From: JAJPKK01 sp963781195
GTDB taxonomy: Bacteria > Pseudomonadota > Alphaproteobacteria > Rhizobiales > Xanthobacteraceae
Length of the DNA: 64,000 nt
Reading direction: 5' to 3'
Assembly: GCA_963781195.1 (NCBI GenBank)
Contig: CAWAEZ010000010.1
Span: 1 to 64,000, forward strand
The translations under genes and the position numbers were made by a program. This document shows, piece by piece, positions 35,513 to 43,477 of this stretch; the stretch's first letter is position 1; each line of letters opens with the position of its first letter. The notes beneath the pieces were generated by a model that was not told the origin of the DNA, searched no databases, and worked only from the letters and a program-made list of their open reading frames with translations.

Positions 35513-36532
35513 TCAGCGGATCGGCGGCGCGTATTGAATTCCCCCCTTGGTCCACAGCGCGTTCAGTCCCCGCGCGATCTTGAGGGCCGAGCCCTGCCCG
35601 ACATTGCGATCGAACACCTCGCCGTAGTTTCCCACCAGCTTGACGATGCGGTAGACCCAGTCCTTGGTGAGCCCGAGCCGCTCGCCGAAATTATCCTCGG
35701 TGCCGAGCATGCGCCGCACTTCGGGGTTTTCCGATTTGAGCTGCTCGTCGACATTGGCCTTGGTGACGTTGAGCTCCTCGGCATTCACCATGGCGAACAG
35801 GACCCATTTCACGATGTCGAACCATTGGTCGTCGCCGTGGCGGACGAACGGCCCCAGCGGCTCCTTGGAGATGATCTCCGGCAGCACCACGTGATCCTCC
35901 GGCTTCGCGAGCTTCAGCCGCGTCGCGTAGAGGCCCGAGGCGTCGGTGGTGAAAGCATTGCAGCGGTCGGTCTCGTAGGCCCGGATCGCCTCGTCGAGCG
36001 TCGCGAAGGTGACGGAGCGCAGACGCATGCGGTTGGCGCGGAAATAGTCCGCGAGGTTGAGCTCGGTGGTGGTGCCCTGCTGGACGCAGATGGTCGCGTC
36101 GTTGAGCTCCAGAGCGGAGTTCACCTTCAGGCTCTTGCGGACGATGAAGCCCTGGCCGTCGTAGTAATTGACGCCGGTGGCATTGAGGCCGAGCTGGGTG
36201 TCGCGCAGGAGCGTCCACGTGGTGTTCCGGATCAGGACGTCGACATCCCCGGTCTGCAGCGCCGTGAAGCGATCCTTGGCGGACAGCGTAACGAACTTGA
36301 CCTTGGTGGCGTCGTTGAAGATGGCAGCGGCGATGGCCCGGCAGAGATCGACGTCGAGGCCGGTCCAGTTGCCCTGGGCGTCAGGCAATCCGAAGCCCGG
36401 CAATTGCCCGTTGGCGCCGCAGTTGAGCGCGCCCCGCTGTTTGACCGCGTCGAGCGTGCCGGCATGTGCCGGCCCCGCCATTGCGAGCGCCACGGCGGCG
36501 GCAGCGAACAACGCACAAGCATATCGCTTCAT
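35513..36532 (-). CDS. aapJ: General L-amino acid ABC transporter, periplasmic binding protein
   Basis: A 339-aa exported protein. The signal peptide (KRYACALFAAAAVALAMAGPAHA) precedes the type II periplasmic fold: TLDAVKQRGALNCGANG, LDVDLCRAIAAAIF, LIRNTTWTLLRDTQLG and YDGQGFIVRKSL. This N-terminal region and the length are typical of AapJ, with broad L-amino acid specificity. GAGAGG lies before the ATG. It is the first gene of aapJQMP; the operon promoter should be in the 330-base region shared with the divergent metC gene. Confidence 0.92.
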   Translation of the reverse strand: MKRYACALFAAAAVALAMAGPAHAGTLDAVKQRGALNCGANGQLPGFGLPDAQGNWTGLDVDLCRAIAAAIFNDATKVKFVTLSAKDRFTALQTGDVDVLIRNTTWTLLRDTQLGLNATGVNYYDGQGFIVRKSLKVNSALELNDATICVQQGTTTELNLADYFRANRMRLRSVTFATLDEAIRAYETDRCNAFTTDASGLYATRLKLAKPEDHVVLPEIISKEPLGPFVRHGDDQWFDIVKWVLFAMVNAEELNVTKANVDEQLKSENPEVRRMLGTEDNFGERLGLTKDWVYRIVKLVGNYGEVFDRNVGQGSALKIARGLNALWTKGGIQYAPPIR

Positions 36533-36866
36533 GGCGAACCTCTCAAAGCCGACAGTTCTGTCTGTGTCGAAACTGCTTCCCCGGGTGCGTGGCAGCGCTG
36601 CACCTCAGATCGGCCCGGAGCTACGTTCCTTTTGCAATCCCGCCCCTTGCAATTCGGCTGGCAAGCCGGTTGGCTGCGCCCCAACGGCGCTGTAGCACCG
36701 AAGCGGCCAACCCGCCCTATTCGCTTCGTCGGCTCTATCTAGAGATCGGTTGTCAATCGAGGTCAAGGGGTTGACTGCCACACCGGATGCCGCGGTAAAT
36801 GGCGCCGACTTTCACTCCAAAATGAGCCGGTGCGTCGCACAGCGCGTATCACGGCGTGGAATTCCC
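36533..36866. promoter_or_regulatory. Divergent intergenic region, aapJ / cystathionine beta-lyase
   Basis: About 330 bases that must hold both promoters. Two hairpins can be drawn toward metC: GCCG-G-TTGG pairing with CCAA-CGGC at about 36665-36687, and CGAAGCG/CGCTTCG (36699-36705, 36722-36728) with a 16-base loop. They do not match a riboswitch I can recognise. No clear sigma-70 pair is seen. Confidence 0.4.
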
Positions 36867-38093
36867 ATGACGAGCAAGAGCGGCGACCACCGCAACCACA
36901 AGATCGCGACGCGTCTTACCCATGCCGGCCGCGACCCGGCCGCTCACCACGGCTACGTCAACACGCCGGTCTACCACGCCTCGACCATGCTTTATCCGAG
37001 CGCCGAGGCGTATGTCGCCCATCGGTCACGCTATCAATACGGCCGGCGCGGCACGCCGACGTCGGAAGCTTTCCAGAACGCCCTCAAGGATATCGAGGGG
37101 CCGGCGTGCGAAGGCGTCGCACTGCTGCCGTCGGGCCTCTCCGCGATCTCGACCGCGCTGTTGTCGGTGCTGCGGGCCGGAGACCATGTGCTCGTCAGCG
37201 ACAGCGCCTATTTCCCGACCCGCAAGCTGTGCAACGAGATCCTCACCCGCTACGGCATCGCCACGAGCTATTACGACCCGGCCATCGGCGCCGGCATCGC
37301 GACCCTGCTCCAGCCCAATACCCGCGCGGTGTTCGTCGAGAGCCCGGGCTCGCTCACCTTCGAGGTGCAGGACATTCCCGCCATCGCCGCCGTGGCGCAT
37401 GCGCATGATGCGGTCGTCGTGATGGACAACACCTGGGCGAGCCCGCTTTATTTTCGGGCTCTGGACAAGGGGGTCGATCTCTCGATCCAATCCGGAACCA
37501 AATATATCGGCGGCCATTCCGACCTGATGCTGGGAGCCGCCGCTGCCAATAAGGCGACCTGGGGACGGCTGCAGCAGACGGTCTATGAGACGGGCCTTTG
37601 CGTCGGGCCCGACGACATGTTCCTCGGCATGCGCGGTCTTCGCACCCTGGGCGTTCGCCTCGCGCAACACCAGACGGCCGGGCTGAAGGTCGCCCGCTGG
37701 CTGGAGGGCCGCCCGGAAATCCTGCGTGTGCTCCACCCCGCCCTTGAAAGCCATCCCGGCCACGCCATCTGGAAACGCGACTTCACCGGCGCCTGCGGGC
37801 TGTTCAGCATCGTCTTCAAGCCGGCGCCGCCGGCCGCGGTGCACGCGTTCCTCGACGCGCTCACGCTGTTCGGCATCGGTGCATCGTGGGGCGGGTTCGA
37901 GAGCCTCGCCATCCCGTTCGACTGCGCGCCGATCAGGACCGCAACCCGGTGGCAGCCGGGTGGCCCGACGGTGCGCATCCACATCGGACTCGAAGACACC
38001 GACGACCTGATCATCGATCTCGAAAACGGCTTGGCCGCCTTCACGGCGGCGTGCGAATCGAGCGCGAAGGCCCGCGCGTCGCAGGCCGGCTAA
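36867..38093 (+). CDS. metC: Cystathionine beta-lyase (Cys/Met metabolism PLP enzyme)
   Basis: A 408-aa PLP enzyme of the Cys/Met gamma family. Conserved features: YQYGRRGTPTSEAF, ALLPSGLSAIS (PLP phosphate), VVVMDNTWASPLYF (Asp to the pyridine ring) and the PLP Lys in IQSGTKYIGGHSD. The GASWGGFESL region near the C-terminus is typical of MetC of alphaproteobacteria. It converts cystathionine to homocysteine, pyruvate and ammonia; related members act as C-S lyases. ATG 36867 is preferred over an upstream frame start at 36750, where homology is absent. A strong hairpin follows the stop. Confidence 0.87.
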   Translation: MTSKSGDHRNHKIATRLTHAGRDPAAHHGYVNTPVYHASTMLYPSAEAYVAHRSRYQYGRRGTPTSEAFQNALKDIEGPACEGVALLPSGLSAISTALLSVLRAGDHVLVSDSAYFPTRKLCNEILTRYGIATSYYDPAIGAGIATLLQPNTRAVFVESPGSLTFEVQDIPAIAAVAHAHDAVVVMDNTWASPLYFRALDKGVDLSIQSGTKYIGGHSDLMLGAAAANKATWGRLQQTVYETGLCVGPDDMFLGMRGLRTLGVRLAQHQTAGLKVARWLEGRPEILRVLHPALESHPGHAIWKRDFTGACGLFSIVFKPAPPAAVHAFLDALTLFGIGASWGGFESLAIPFDCAPIRTATRWQPGGPTVRIHIGLEDTDDLIIDLENGLAAFTAACESSAKARASQAG

Positions 38094-38121
38094 CCCCGGG
38101 GCTTTAGACACCGAGCGCAAA

Positions 38122-38152
38122 CGAGCCGCCGAACAAGGGTTTCGGCGGCTCG
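38122..38152 (+). terminator. Strong hairpin after the cystathionine beta-lyase gene
   Basis: Perfect 12-bp arms, CGAGCCGCCGAA and TTCGGCGGCTCG, with a 7-base loop CAAGGGT, starting 29 bases after the stop. No T-tract follows. In a high-GC genome this is the usual look of a terminator-like stem. Confidence 0.6.
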
Positions 38153-38259
38153 CTGCTGCACGCGAACGGGACGAGAATCGCGCGCCACTTTCGAAAGAGG
38201 AGCGCCGGATCGACAGTGCCGGCCTGGCGGCTGTCGGGCGCCCGTGTTGTCCGAAGTCC

Positions 38260-38826
38260 TCAGCGCGCGCCGCGGAAATCGTCCGGGCCGCGAGAATCGC
38301 CGCGCCCGCGGAAGTCACCACGATCACCGCGGTCGCCCCGATCTCCACGGTCACCGCGCAAGAATGCGAAGTGGTGAAAGTGGGGCCGGCCGGCCTGCAT
38401 CAGCACCTCGAAGCGCTGCTTCTGGCCATCGTCGAGGCTCTGGTAGAGCGGCGCCGCGGCGTCGGCATATTGCTTGAGGGCGGCGCCCCGTTTGCTGAGG
38501 AAGTCGCCTTCCCGCTGTGCGCGCTGGATCGGGTCGTCCGCCCGATCGCTGTCGTGCTCGCTCCGAAACGCCGCCATCTGTTCGCCACGCGACGTGGCGA
38601 GAGCGCGATAGCCCTGCTCGAAGGCGGGCCATGATTTTTCCTGGTCCGGCGTCAGCCTCAGGCCGGCGTGAACCGCAGCCAGGCGAGCATCGAGAAACGC
38701 GGCGCGATCCTCGGCGCGAGGCTGCCAGCGCCTGCCGCCTTCGCGTCCGCCGGGCTGTTGGGCGTAGGCATAGGCCGATGCGAGCAGCATGAGTGCCGTG
38801 GTGCCGACGACGACTTTCTTTATCAT
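38260..38826 (-). CDS. LTXXQ-motif (Spy/CpxP-like) periplasmic protein with RGD repeats
   Basis: A 188-aa exported protein. The signal peptide (IKKVVVGTTALMLLASAYAYA) is followed by a helical domain with the LTPDQEKSW motif, the LTXXQ signature of Spy/CpxP-like periplasmic chaperone or stress proteins, and a second degenerate repeat (SLDDGQKQRFEVL). The last 30 residues are Arg-Gly-Asp-rich, with four RGD triplets in a row (about 38314-38349), then FRGRGDSRGPDDFRGAR. ATG 38826 has GGAGGA just upstream. The RGD tail is low-complexity and probably disordered; it may bind metal or nucleic acid by charge, but that is guesswork. Confidence 0.75.
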   Translation of the reverse strand: MIKKVVVGTTALMLLASAYAYAQQPGGREGGRRWQPRAEDRAAFLDARLAAVHAGLRLTPDQEKSWPAFEQGYRALATSRGEQMAAFRSEHDSDRADDPIQRAQREGDFLSKRGAALKQYADAAAPLYQSLDDGQKQRFEVLMQAGRPHFHHFAFLRGDRGDRGDRGDRGDFRGRGDSRGPDDFRGAR

Positions 38827-38960
38827 TGTGAGTCCTCCTGCGGGTGTCGGTTGACCCCATGACACCTCTGTCCGAGCCGGAAGACAAGTTACGTTTCGCT
38901 TACAGTCTCATTACGAAAGAGCAATGATGACAACGCTGTAACATTTTCTGCGACCGTGAT

Positions 38961-39407
38961 TCACCCTCGGGCGAAGGCGACGAGCTTCGCGGTGAGGACC
39001 TGCACCGCTTCGCCGTTCTGGTTGAGAGTCATGCTGCGCATCTTGACCACGGCCTGGTTGGGCTTGGAGCGCGACGGCGTGATCTCCAACACCTCTGTTT
39101 CGACGCGCAGCACATCGCCGGGACGAACCGGACGCGGCCACGCGATCTCGCCGCCGACCCCGATCACGCCGGTCGCAATCGGCATGCCGCCGGCAGTCAG
39201 CATGCGCATGGTCAGAGCCGCAGTATGCCACCCGCTCGCGGCGAGCCCATGGAACAGCGTCGCCTCGGCCGCGGCCTCATCGAGGTGAAACGGCTGCGGG
39301 TCGAACGCGGCGGCGAAGCTCTTGATCTCCGCCGCGGTGACCGTTACCGGTCCGGCGGCAAAACGCTGCCCGACCGTCAGATCCTCCAGATAGAGTTCGC
39401 CCGCCAT
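38961..39407 (-). CDS. MaoC family dehydratase
   Basis: A 148-aa hot-dog-fold protein. The hydratase motif is present as FDPQPFHLDEAAA (Asp and His) with FHGLAASGWHTAAL. MaoC enzymes hydrate enoyl-CoA in fatty acid or PHA pathways. LYLEDLTVGQRF is the usual N-terminus. It is downstream of an MFS transporter gene on the same strand (16-base gap), so co-transcription is likely; the substrate is not clear. Confidence 0.88.
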   Translation of the reverse strand: MAGELYLEDLTVGQRFAAGPVTVTAAEIKSFAAAFDPQPFHLDEAAAEATLFHGLAASGWHTAALTMRMLTAGGMPIATGVIGVGGEIAWPRPVRPGDVLRVETEVLEITPSRSKPNQAVVKMRSMTLNQNGEAVQVLTAKLVAFARG

Positions 39408-39423
39408 GGTTGCCCCTGCCTCA

Positions 39424-40716
39424 TCAGGCCGGCGCGGCGGCCGGCACCGCCACGACCGGCGGCCGGCGGATCAGCCAGACGATGGACGCCGCAACGAGAC
39501 ACATCGCGCCGGCAAAGAAAAATGCCGGGAGATAAGTGTTCATCACGCTGCGCGTCAGCCCAGCGCCGAACGCCGCCGTCGCCGCGCCGATCTGGTGGCT
39601 CGCGAAGATCCATCCGAACACCACGCCCGAGCGCTCGCGTCCGAAGTTCTGCGCGGTGAGGCGCACCGTCGGCGGCACGGTCGCGATCCAGTCTAGCCCG
39701 TAGAAGACCGCGAACAGCGACAGCCCGTAAAGCGTGAAGGTCGAATAGGGCAGGAACAGCAGGGAGAGGCCGCGCAGTCCGTAATACCAGCACAGCAGCG
39801 CGCGGCTGTCATAGCGGTCGGACAGCCAGCCCGAACCGATGGTGCCGAAGAGATCGAACACGCCCATCATTGCAAGCGTCGAGGCCGCCTCCACCGAAGG
39901 CATGCCGAAGTCGGCGCACAGCGAGATGAAGTGGGACTGGACCAGCCCGTTGGTGCTCAGTCCGCAGATGAAGAAGGTGCCTGCCAGCACCCAGAACGCC
40001 GGATTGCGCGCCGCATCCCGCAGCACCACGAAGGCCCAGGTGAAGCCGGGCGGCGGCCCGACGACCGGCTTCGCCGCCGTCGGCGCTTCGCCGAAGGCCG
40101 CGAGCCCGACATCCGACGGCCGGTCCCGCATGAACAGCACCACCAGTATTCCGACCACCACGAGGGCGCAGATGGTCGGCACCAGCGCATAGCGCCAGCC
40201 CACGTGATCAACCAGCCACGCGGCGAACGGCAGGAACAGGAGTTGACCGGTCGCCGAACTCGCCGTCAGCATCCCGACCACGAGCCCGCGCCGGGCGACG
40301 AACCATCGCGTCGCGATGATCGCCCCGAGCACCAGCGCGGTCATGCCGGTGCCGATGCCGACCACGATCCCCCACAGCACGACGAGATGCCAGACCTGCG
40401 TCATCATCAGGGCGACCAGCAGGCCGGATATGATCAGGCAGATCGCAAAGATGATGATGCGACGGACGCCATAAGTCTCCATCAATGCCGCCGCGACCGG
40501 CGCCATCAGGCCGAACAGCACCAGGCGGATCGCAATCGCGCTCGAGATCTGCGCGACATCCCAGCCGAACTCCCGCGACAGCGGCAGGATGAGCGCGCCG
40601 GGGAGCCCCATCGCGCCCGCCGTCGTCAGAGTGGTCAGGAAGGTCACAGCGACGATCACCCATCCATAATGGATGCCCCGCCGCGCCAACCGATCCGCTA
40701 AGGCCTGTGCCAACAT
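39424..40716 (-). CDS. MFS transporter
   Basis: A 430-aa protein with about 12 hydrophobic segments. HYGWVIVAVTFLTTLTTAG opens the first helix, and SGWLSDRYDSRALLCWYYG is the motif-A-like loop between helices 8 and 9. This is the monocarboxylate/oxalate-like MFS group. ATG 40716 is preferred over 40746 since it starts just before the amphipathic N-terminus. It is divergent from a TetR gene, with inverted repeats in between, and followed by MaoC. This arrangement suggests TetR controls the transporter, possibly for an acid or aromatic compound. Confidence 0.88.
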   Translation of the reverse strand: MLAQALADRLARRGIHYGWVIVAVTFLTTLTTAGAMGLPGALILPLSREFGWDVAQISSAIAIRLVLFGLMAPVAAALMETYGVRRIIIFAICLIISGLLVALMMTQVWHLVVLWGIVVGIGTGMTALVLGAIIATRWFVARRGLVVGMLTASSATGQLLFLPFAAWLVDHVGWRYALVPTICALVVVGILVVLFMRDRPSDVGLAAFGEAPTAAKPVVGPPPGFTWAFVVLRDAARNPAFWVLAGTFFICGLSTNGLVQSHFISLCADFGMPSVEAASTLAMMGVFDLFGTIGSGWLSDRYDSRALLCWYYGLRGLSLLFLPYSTFTLYGLSLFAVFYGLDWIATVPPTVRLTAQNFGRERSGVVFGWIFASHQIGAATAAFGAGLTRSVMNTYLPAFFFAGAMCLVAASIVWLIRRPPVVAVPAAAPA

Positions 40717-40774
40717 GTTTGCTACTCTGCCCGGTCGCCACGCCACCTTGCAAACGGCGCGGTGAAGGAATATT

Positions 40775-40813
40775 GATGATGTTCGTCATCATCCAATGAT
40801 GACGTTAATCATC
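40775..40813. promoter_or_regulatory. Two inverted repeats, candidate TetR operators
   Basis: First repeat: GATGATG (40775-40781), five bases TTCGT, CATCATC (40787-40793), perfect. Second: GATGA (40798-40802), CGTTAA, TCATC (40809-40813). They lie between the divergent MFS and TetR genes, and both use the same GATGA/TCATC half-site. This is the expected layout for TetR autoregulation. Confidence 0.6.
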
Positions 40814-40843
40814 GAAGTCAACGCGGTCAGGCGCACGGCAGGC

Positions 40844-41440
40844 ATGCGGCTCACGAAGGAGAAGGTCGCGGAGAACAAGGCGCGGGTCGTCGAAACCGCC
40901 GCCCAGATGTTCCGCGAAAAGGGCTTCGAAGGCGTCGGGGTGGCTGATCTGATGCATGCCGCCGGCCTGACCCATGGCGGCTTTTACAATCATTTCGCGT
41001 CCAAGGACGATCTCGCCGCCGCTGCCTGTGCGCGCATCTTCGAGGGTTCGGTGGCGATGATGGAGCGGATGGCGGCTATCGCCGATCCCGGCGAACGGGC
41101 GGCCGCGGTCGATGCTTACAAGCGCCGGTATCTGTCACCGAAAAGCCGTGACGCACCGGCCGCGCGCTGCCCGATGGTCGCGCTCGGCACCGACGTTTCA
41201 CGCCAGCACGGTCCGGTGGTCGAGGCCTATGCCGCCGGCCTCGCGCGCTATCTCGACGCCTTCGCACGCGCCCTCGACGGGACGAGTGGACACCCCCGCG
41301 CGCGGCAGCAGGCGATCGCGACGCTCGCCACGCTCGCCGGCGCGCTTTCGCTGGCGCGTAGCGTCGCCGTGGCCGATCCCGCATTGTCCGACGAGATCCT
41401 CGGAGCGGCACTGGCGAGCCTGCCCGAGGCTCAGTCCTAA
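40844..41440 (+). CDS. TetR/AcrR family transcriptional regulator
   Basis: A 198-aa repressor. The N-terminal HTH is VADLMHAAGLTHGGFYNHFASKD with the preceding helix ENKARVVETAAQMFREKGF. The C-terminal ligand domain matches the TetR_C group with GxxGCPxxAL-like sequence (RCPMVALGTDVS). The longest frame starts at 40796, but that lies within the inverted repeats; ATG 40844 fits family N-termini (RLTKEKVAENKARV). It is divergent from the MFS gene and probably represses it and itself. Confidence 0.88.
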   Translation: MRLTKEKVAENKARVVETAAQMFREKGFEGVGVADLMHAAGLTHGGFYNHFASKDDLAAAACARIFEGSVAMMERMAAIADPGERAAAVDAYKRRYLSPKSRDAPAARCPMVALGTDVSRQHGPVVEAYAAGLARYLDAFARALDGTSGHPRARQQAIATLATLAGALSLARSVAVADPALSDEILGAALASLPEAQS

Positions 41441-41471
41441 GAGCATAAGGCGTCCGGGATCGTTGCGGCCC

Positions 41472-41804
41472 TCACGCTTTGGCGCGCCGCTCTCGATGGA
41501 CGAAGTAGAGATTGCGCGTGTAGACGAACAGGCCGAGACCCTGCCCGAGGATGAACACGGGATCGCGGATATAGAGCGAGTATATGAACAGCAGCAGTCC
41601 ACCGCCGATCGAGAAGAACCAGAAGGCGACGGGGATCACGCTTTTGCGCGCGCGTTCGGTCGCGATCCACTGCACGACGAAACGCATGGTGAAAAGCGCC
41701 TGCCCGGCATAGCCGACCAGCACCCACCAGTTCAACTTCATCACGAAGACATTTTGCAGGTAGGAGCCGACGGCCTGCGAAAGATCAATCAGCATCGCGA
41801 GCAA
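41472..41804 (-). CDS. LpxB N-terminal-domain (LABN) membrane protein
   Basis: A 110-aa protein with three hydrophobic segments. The sequence FMRF-like TMRFVVQWIATERARKS, then PVAFWFFSIGGGLLLFIYSLY, matches the lipid-A-disaccharide synthase N-terminal domain family as a stand-alone protein. Such proteins often accompany GT2 and ArnT-type genes and may help flip or bind a lipid carrier; this is not established here. It overlaps the GT2 gene by 20 bases. Confidence 0.85.
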   Translation of the reverse strand: MLAMLIDLSQAVGSYLQNVFVMKLNWWVLVGYAGQALFTMRFVVQWIATERARKSVIPVAFWFFSIGGGLLLFIYSLYIRDPVFILGQGLGLFVYTRNLYFVHRERRAKA

Positions 41805-42549
41805 CCTCCGAAACCTGCGGAACTCGTTTCTTGCGGCGGACCAGCCACCACACGCCCATCAGATCGAGAATGCCGACCCACAGGCGATCCCACATTCCGT
41901 AGTTCGACATCCCGTGCAGGCGCGCGCGGTCCACCACATCGACATAAGCGACCGTATAGCCCTCACGGCGGATCAGCGCGGGCAGGAAGCGGTGCAGCCC
42001 ATCGAAATAGGGCAGTGCCAGGAAGAGCTCGCGGCGCACCGCCTTGAGGCCGCAGCCGGTGTCGCGGGTGCCATCGCGCAGCACCAGGTTGCGTACCGTG
42101 TTGGCGATGCGCGACTGCAGCTTCTTGAAGCCGGTCGCCTTGCGTCCGACGCGCTGGCCGGCGACGAGGCCGACGCCAGGGTCGCGCTCGATCGCCGCCA
42201 CCAGCGCCGGCAGGAAGACCGGGTCGTTCTGGCCGTCGCCATCGAGCGTCACGACCACCGGCGCGCGCGCGAAGCGGACGCCCGTGCGCACCGCCGCCGA
42301 TTGTCCGCACGACACCGCGTGGGCGACATGGCGCAGGAACGGGTACTGCCGGACCATGTCGTGCAACGCGGCCGCCGTACCGTCGGTCGATCCATCATCG
42401 ACGTAGACGATCTCGAACGGCGCCAGCGGCGCCATCGCGCGCGCGATCTCCCCGATAAGGGGCGCGACGTTCCCGGCTTCGTTGCGCACGGGTACGACGA
42501 CGGAGATCCGCGGCGCGTCGCCCGACGGTGGTGCGTTGGCATCGGTCAT
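41785..42549 (-). CDS. Glycosyltransferase family 2 (DPM1/ArnC-like)
   Basis: A 254-aa GT-A enzyme. ISVVVPVRNEAGNVAPLI, IVYVDDGSTDGT and VVTLDGDGQNDP (DxD) are the nucleotide-sugar sites; DTGCGLKAVRREL is the acceptor region. One C-terminal hydrophobic stretch (LWVGILDLMGVWWLV) could associate with the membrane. Members charge a polyprenyl phosphate with a sugar for later transfer. With LABN, PAP2 and ArnT-like neighbours the role is probably envelope lipid glycosylation. Confidence 0.88.
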   Translation of the reverse strand: MTDANAPPSGDAPRISVVVPVRNEAGNVAPLIGEIARAMAPLAPFEIVYVDDGSTDGTAAALHDMVRQYPFLRHVAHAVSCGQSAAVRTGVRFARAPVVVTLDGDGQNDPVFLPALVAAIERDPGVGLVAGQRVGRKATGFKKLQSRIANTVRNLVLRDGTRDTGCGLKAVRRELFLALPYFDGLHRFLPALIRREGYTVAYVDVVDRARLHGMSNYGMWDRLWVGILDLMGVWWLVRRKKRVPQVSEVARDAD

Positions 42550-42579
42550 ACGGTCTGTCCGGCTGCTCCCCCGGGCCTT

Positions 42580-43428
42580 TTATGGGCCGATCAGCGCCCG
42601 GGCAACCTTTTTGATCCGGCGGCCGGAAGGACCCGGAAGGGCGCGCACGACCCCGTCCGGCCCCACCACGAAGCCGAGGCGGCGCTGGGCAAACCAGTCC
42701 CGCACCAACAACGCACCCAGCGTACCGAGGGCCGCCCCGGCAATGACGTCGCTCGTGTAATGGGCAGCGACCGCGACGCGGCTCATGGCGATCAGAAAGG
42801 CATACGCCCAGAGGAAGGGGCGCGCCCGGGGGAATAGAGTGCCGATCGCGACCAGCGCCGCGAATGCGGTCAGCGTGTGCCCCGACGGCAGGCTGGCGTA
42901 CTGCGGCCGCCAGGAAAACGGTTCATAGGCAAACGGCCCGAGAGGCGACGGCCGCACCCGGCCGATCCAGCGCTTGATGATGGCGAAGATCGCCCCGGGA
43001 AGTCCCACGGCGACGAAAACGAACCCGATCCGCACGGTCATCATGGCGAGCACGCCGCGCGTCATGTGATCGAGCGCCGACGAGGCGACGAGCGCGATCA
43101 GCACAAGCAGTCCGCCGGTCGGCACCAGGATCCAGCCGGAACGGCCGAAATCCGTGATCTCGAAAAACAGGTCGACCAGCCACATCGGCAGCGCCAACGC
43201 GATCCGATAGGCCCTTTGATCGACGAAGATCATGCAAAACGCCACCGCAAGACAGGCCGCGACGGCGAGAACGCGATAATGCTGCCGCGCCGCGACGAGC
43301 CGGCTCGCCGGCACAGCAGGGGCTGCCAGCAGGCGCTCCATCGTGCGGCGCGCATTGTCGGCGATCGCCCGCACGCGGAGCGCGACCGCCGCCCCGGCGG
43401 GAGCCCCCGCCCGTTGGGACGCCGTCAT
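42580..43428 (-). CDS. PAP2-family membrane phosphatase
   Basis: A 282-aa membrane protein with about six helices. The PAP2 signature is complete: KRWIGRVRP (K-x6-RP), SLPSGHTLTAF (PSGH) and SRVAVAAHYTSD (SR-x5-H-x3-D). It removes phosphate from a lipid phosphate such as lipid A 1- or 4'-phosphate or undecaprenyl pyrophosphate. The choice among these cannot be made from sequence. It is followed by the GT2 gene with a 30-base gap, and its start lies within a tandem repeat at the ArnT-like stop. Confidence 0.88.
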   Translation of the reverse strand: MTASQRAGAPAGAAVALRVRAIADNARRTMERLLAAPAVPASRLVAARQHYRVLAVAACLAVAFCMIFVDQRAYRIALALPMWLVDLFFEITDFGRSGWILVPTGGLLVLIALVASSALDHMTRGVLAMMTVRIGFVFVAVGLPGAIFAIIKRWIGRVRPSPLGPFAYEPFSWRPQYASLPSGHTLTAFAALVAIGTLFPRARPFLWAYAFLIAMSRVAVAAHYTSDVIAGAALGTLGALLVRDWFAQRRLGFVVGPDGVVRALPGPSGRRIKKVARALIGP

Positions 43429-43477
43429 GACGACACCGTCATGGCAAAACCATCATGACGACGCCGTCATGGGGAGA
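43422..43477. repeat. Four imperfect 14-bp tandem repeats across a gene junction
   Basis: Units at 43422, 43436, 43450 and 43464, each beginning CCGTCATG or CCATCATG: CCGTCATGACGACA, CCGTCATGGCAAAA, CCATCATGACGACG, CCGTCATGGGGAGA. On the minus strand they contain repeated ATGACGG-like words and overlap the ArnT-like stop and PAP2 start. Confidence 0.7.

Noticed and set aside
36533..36866. SAM riboswitch upstream of the cystathionine beta-lyase gene
   Set aside because: Hairpins exist, but no conserved SAM-I, SAM-II or SAM/SAH core sequence could be recognised.
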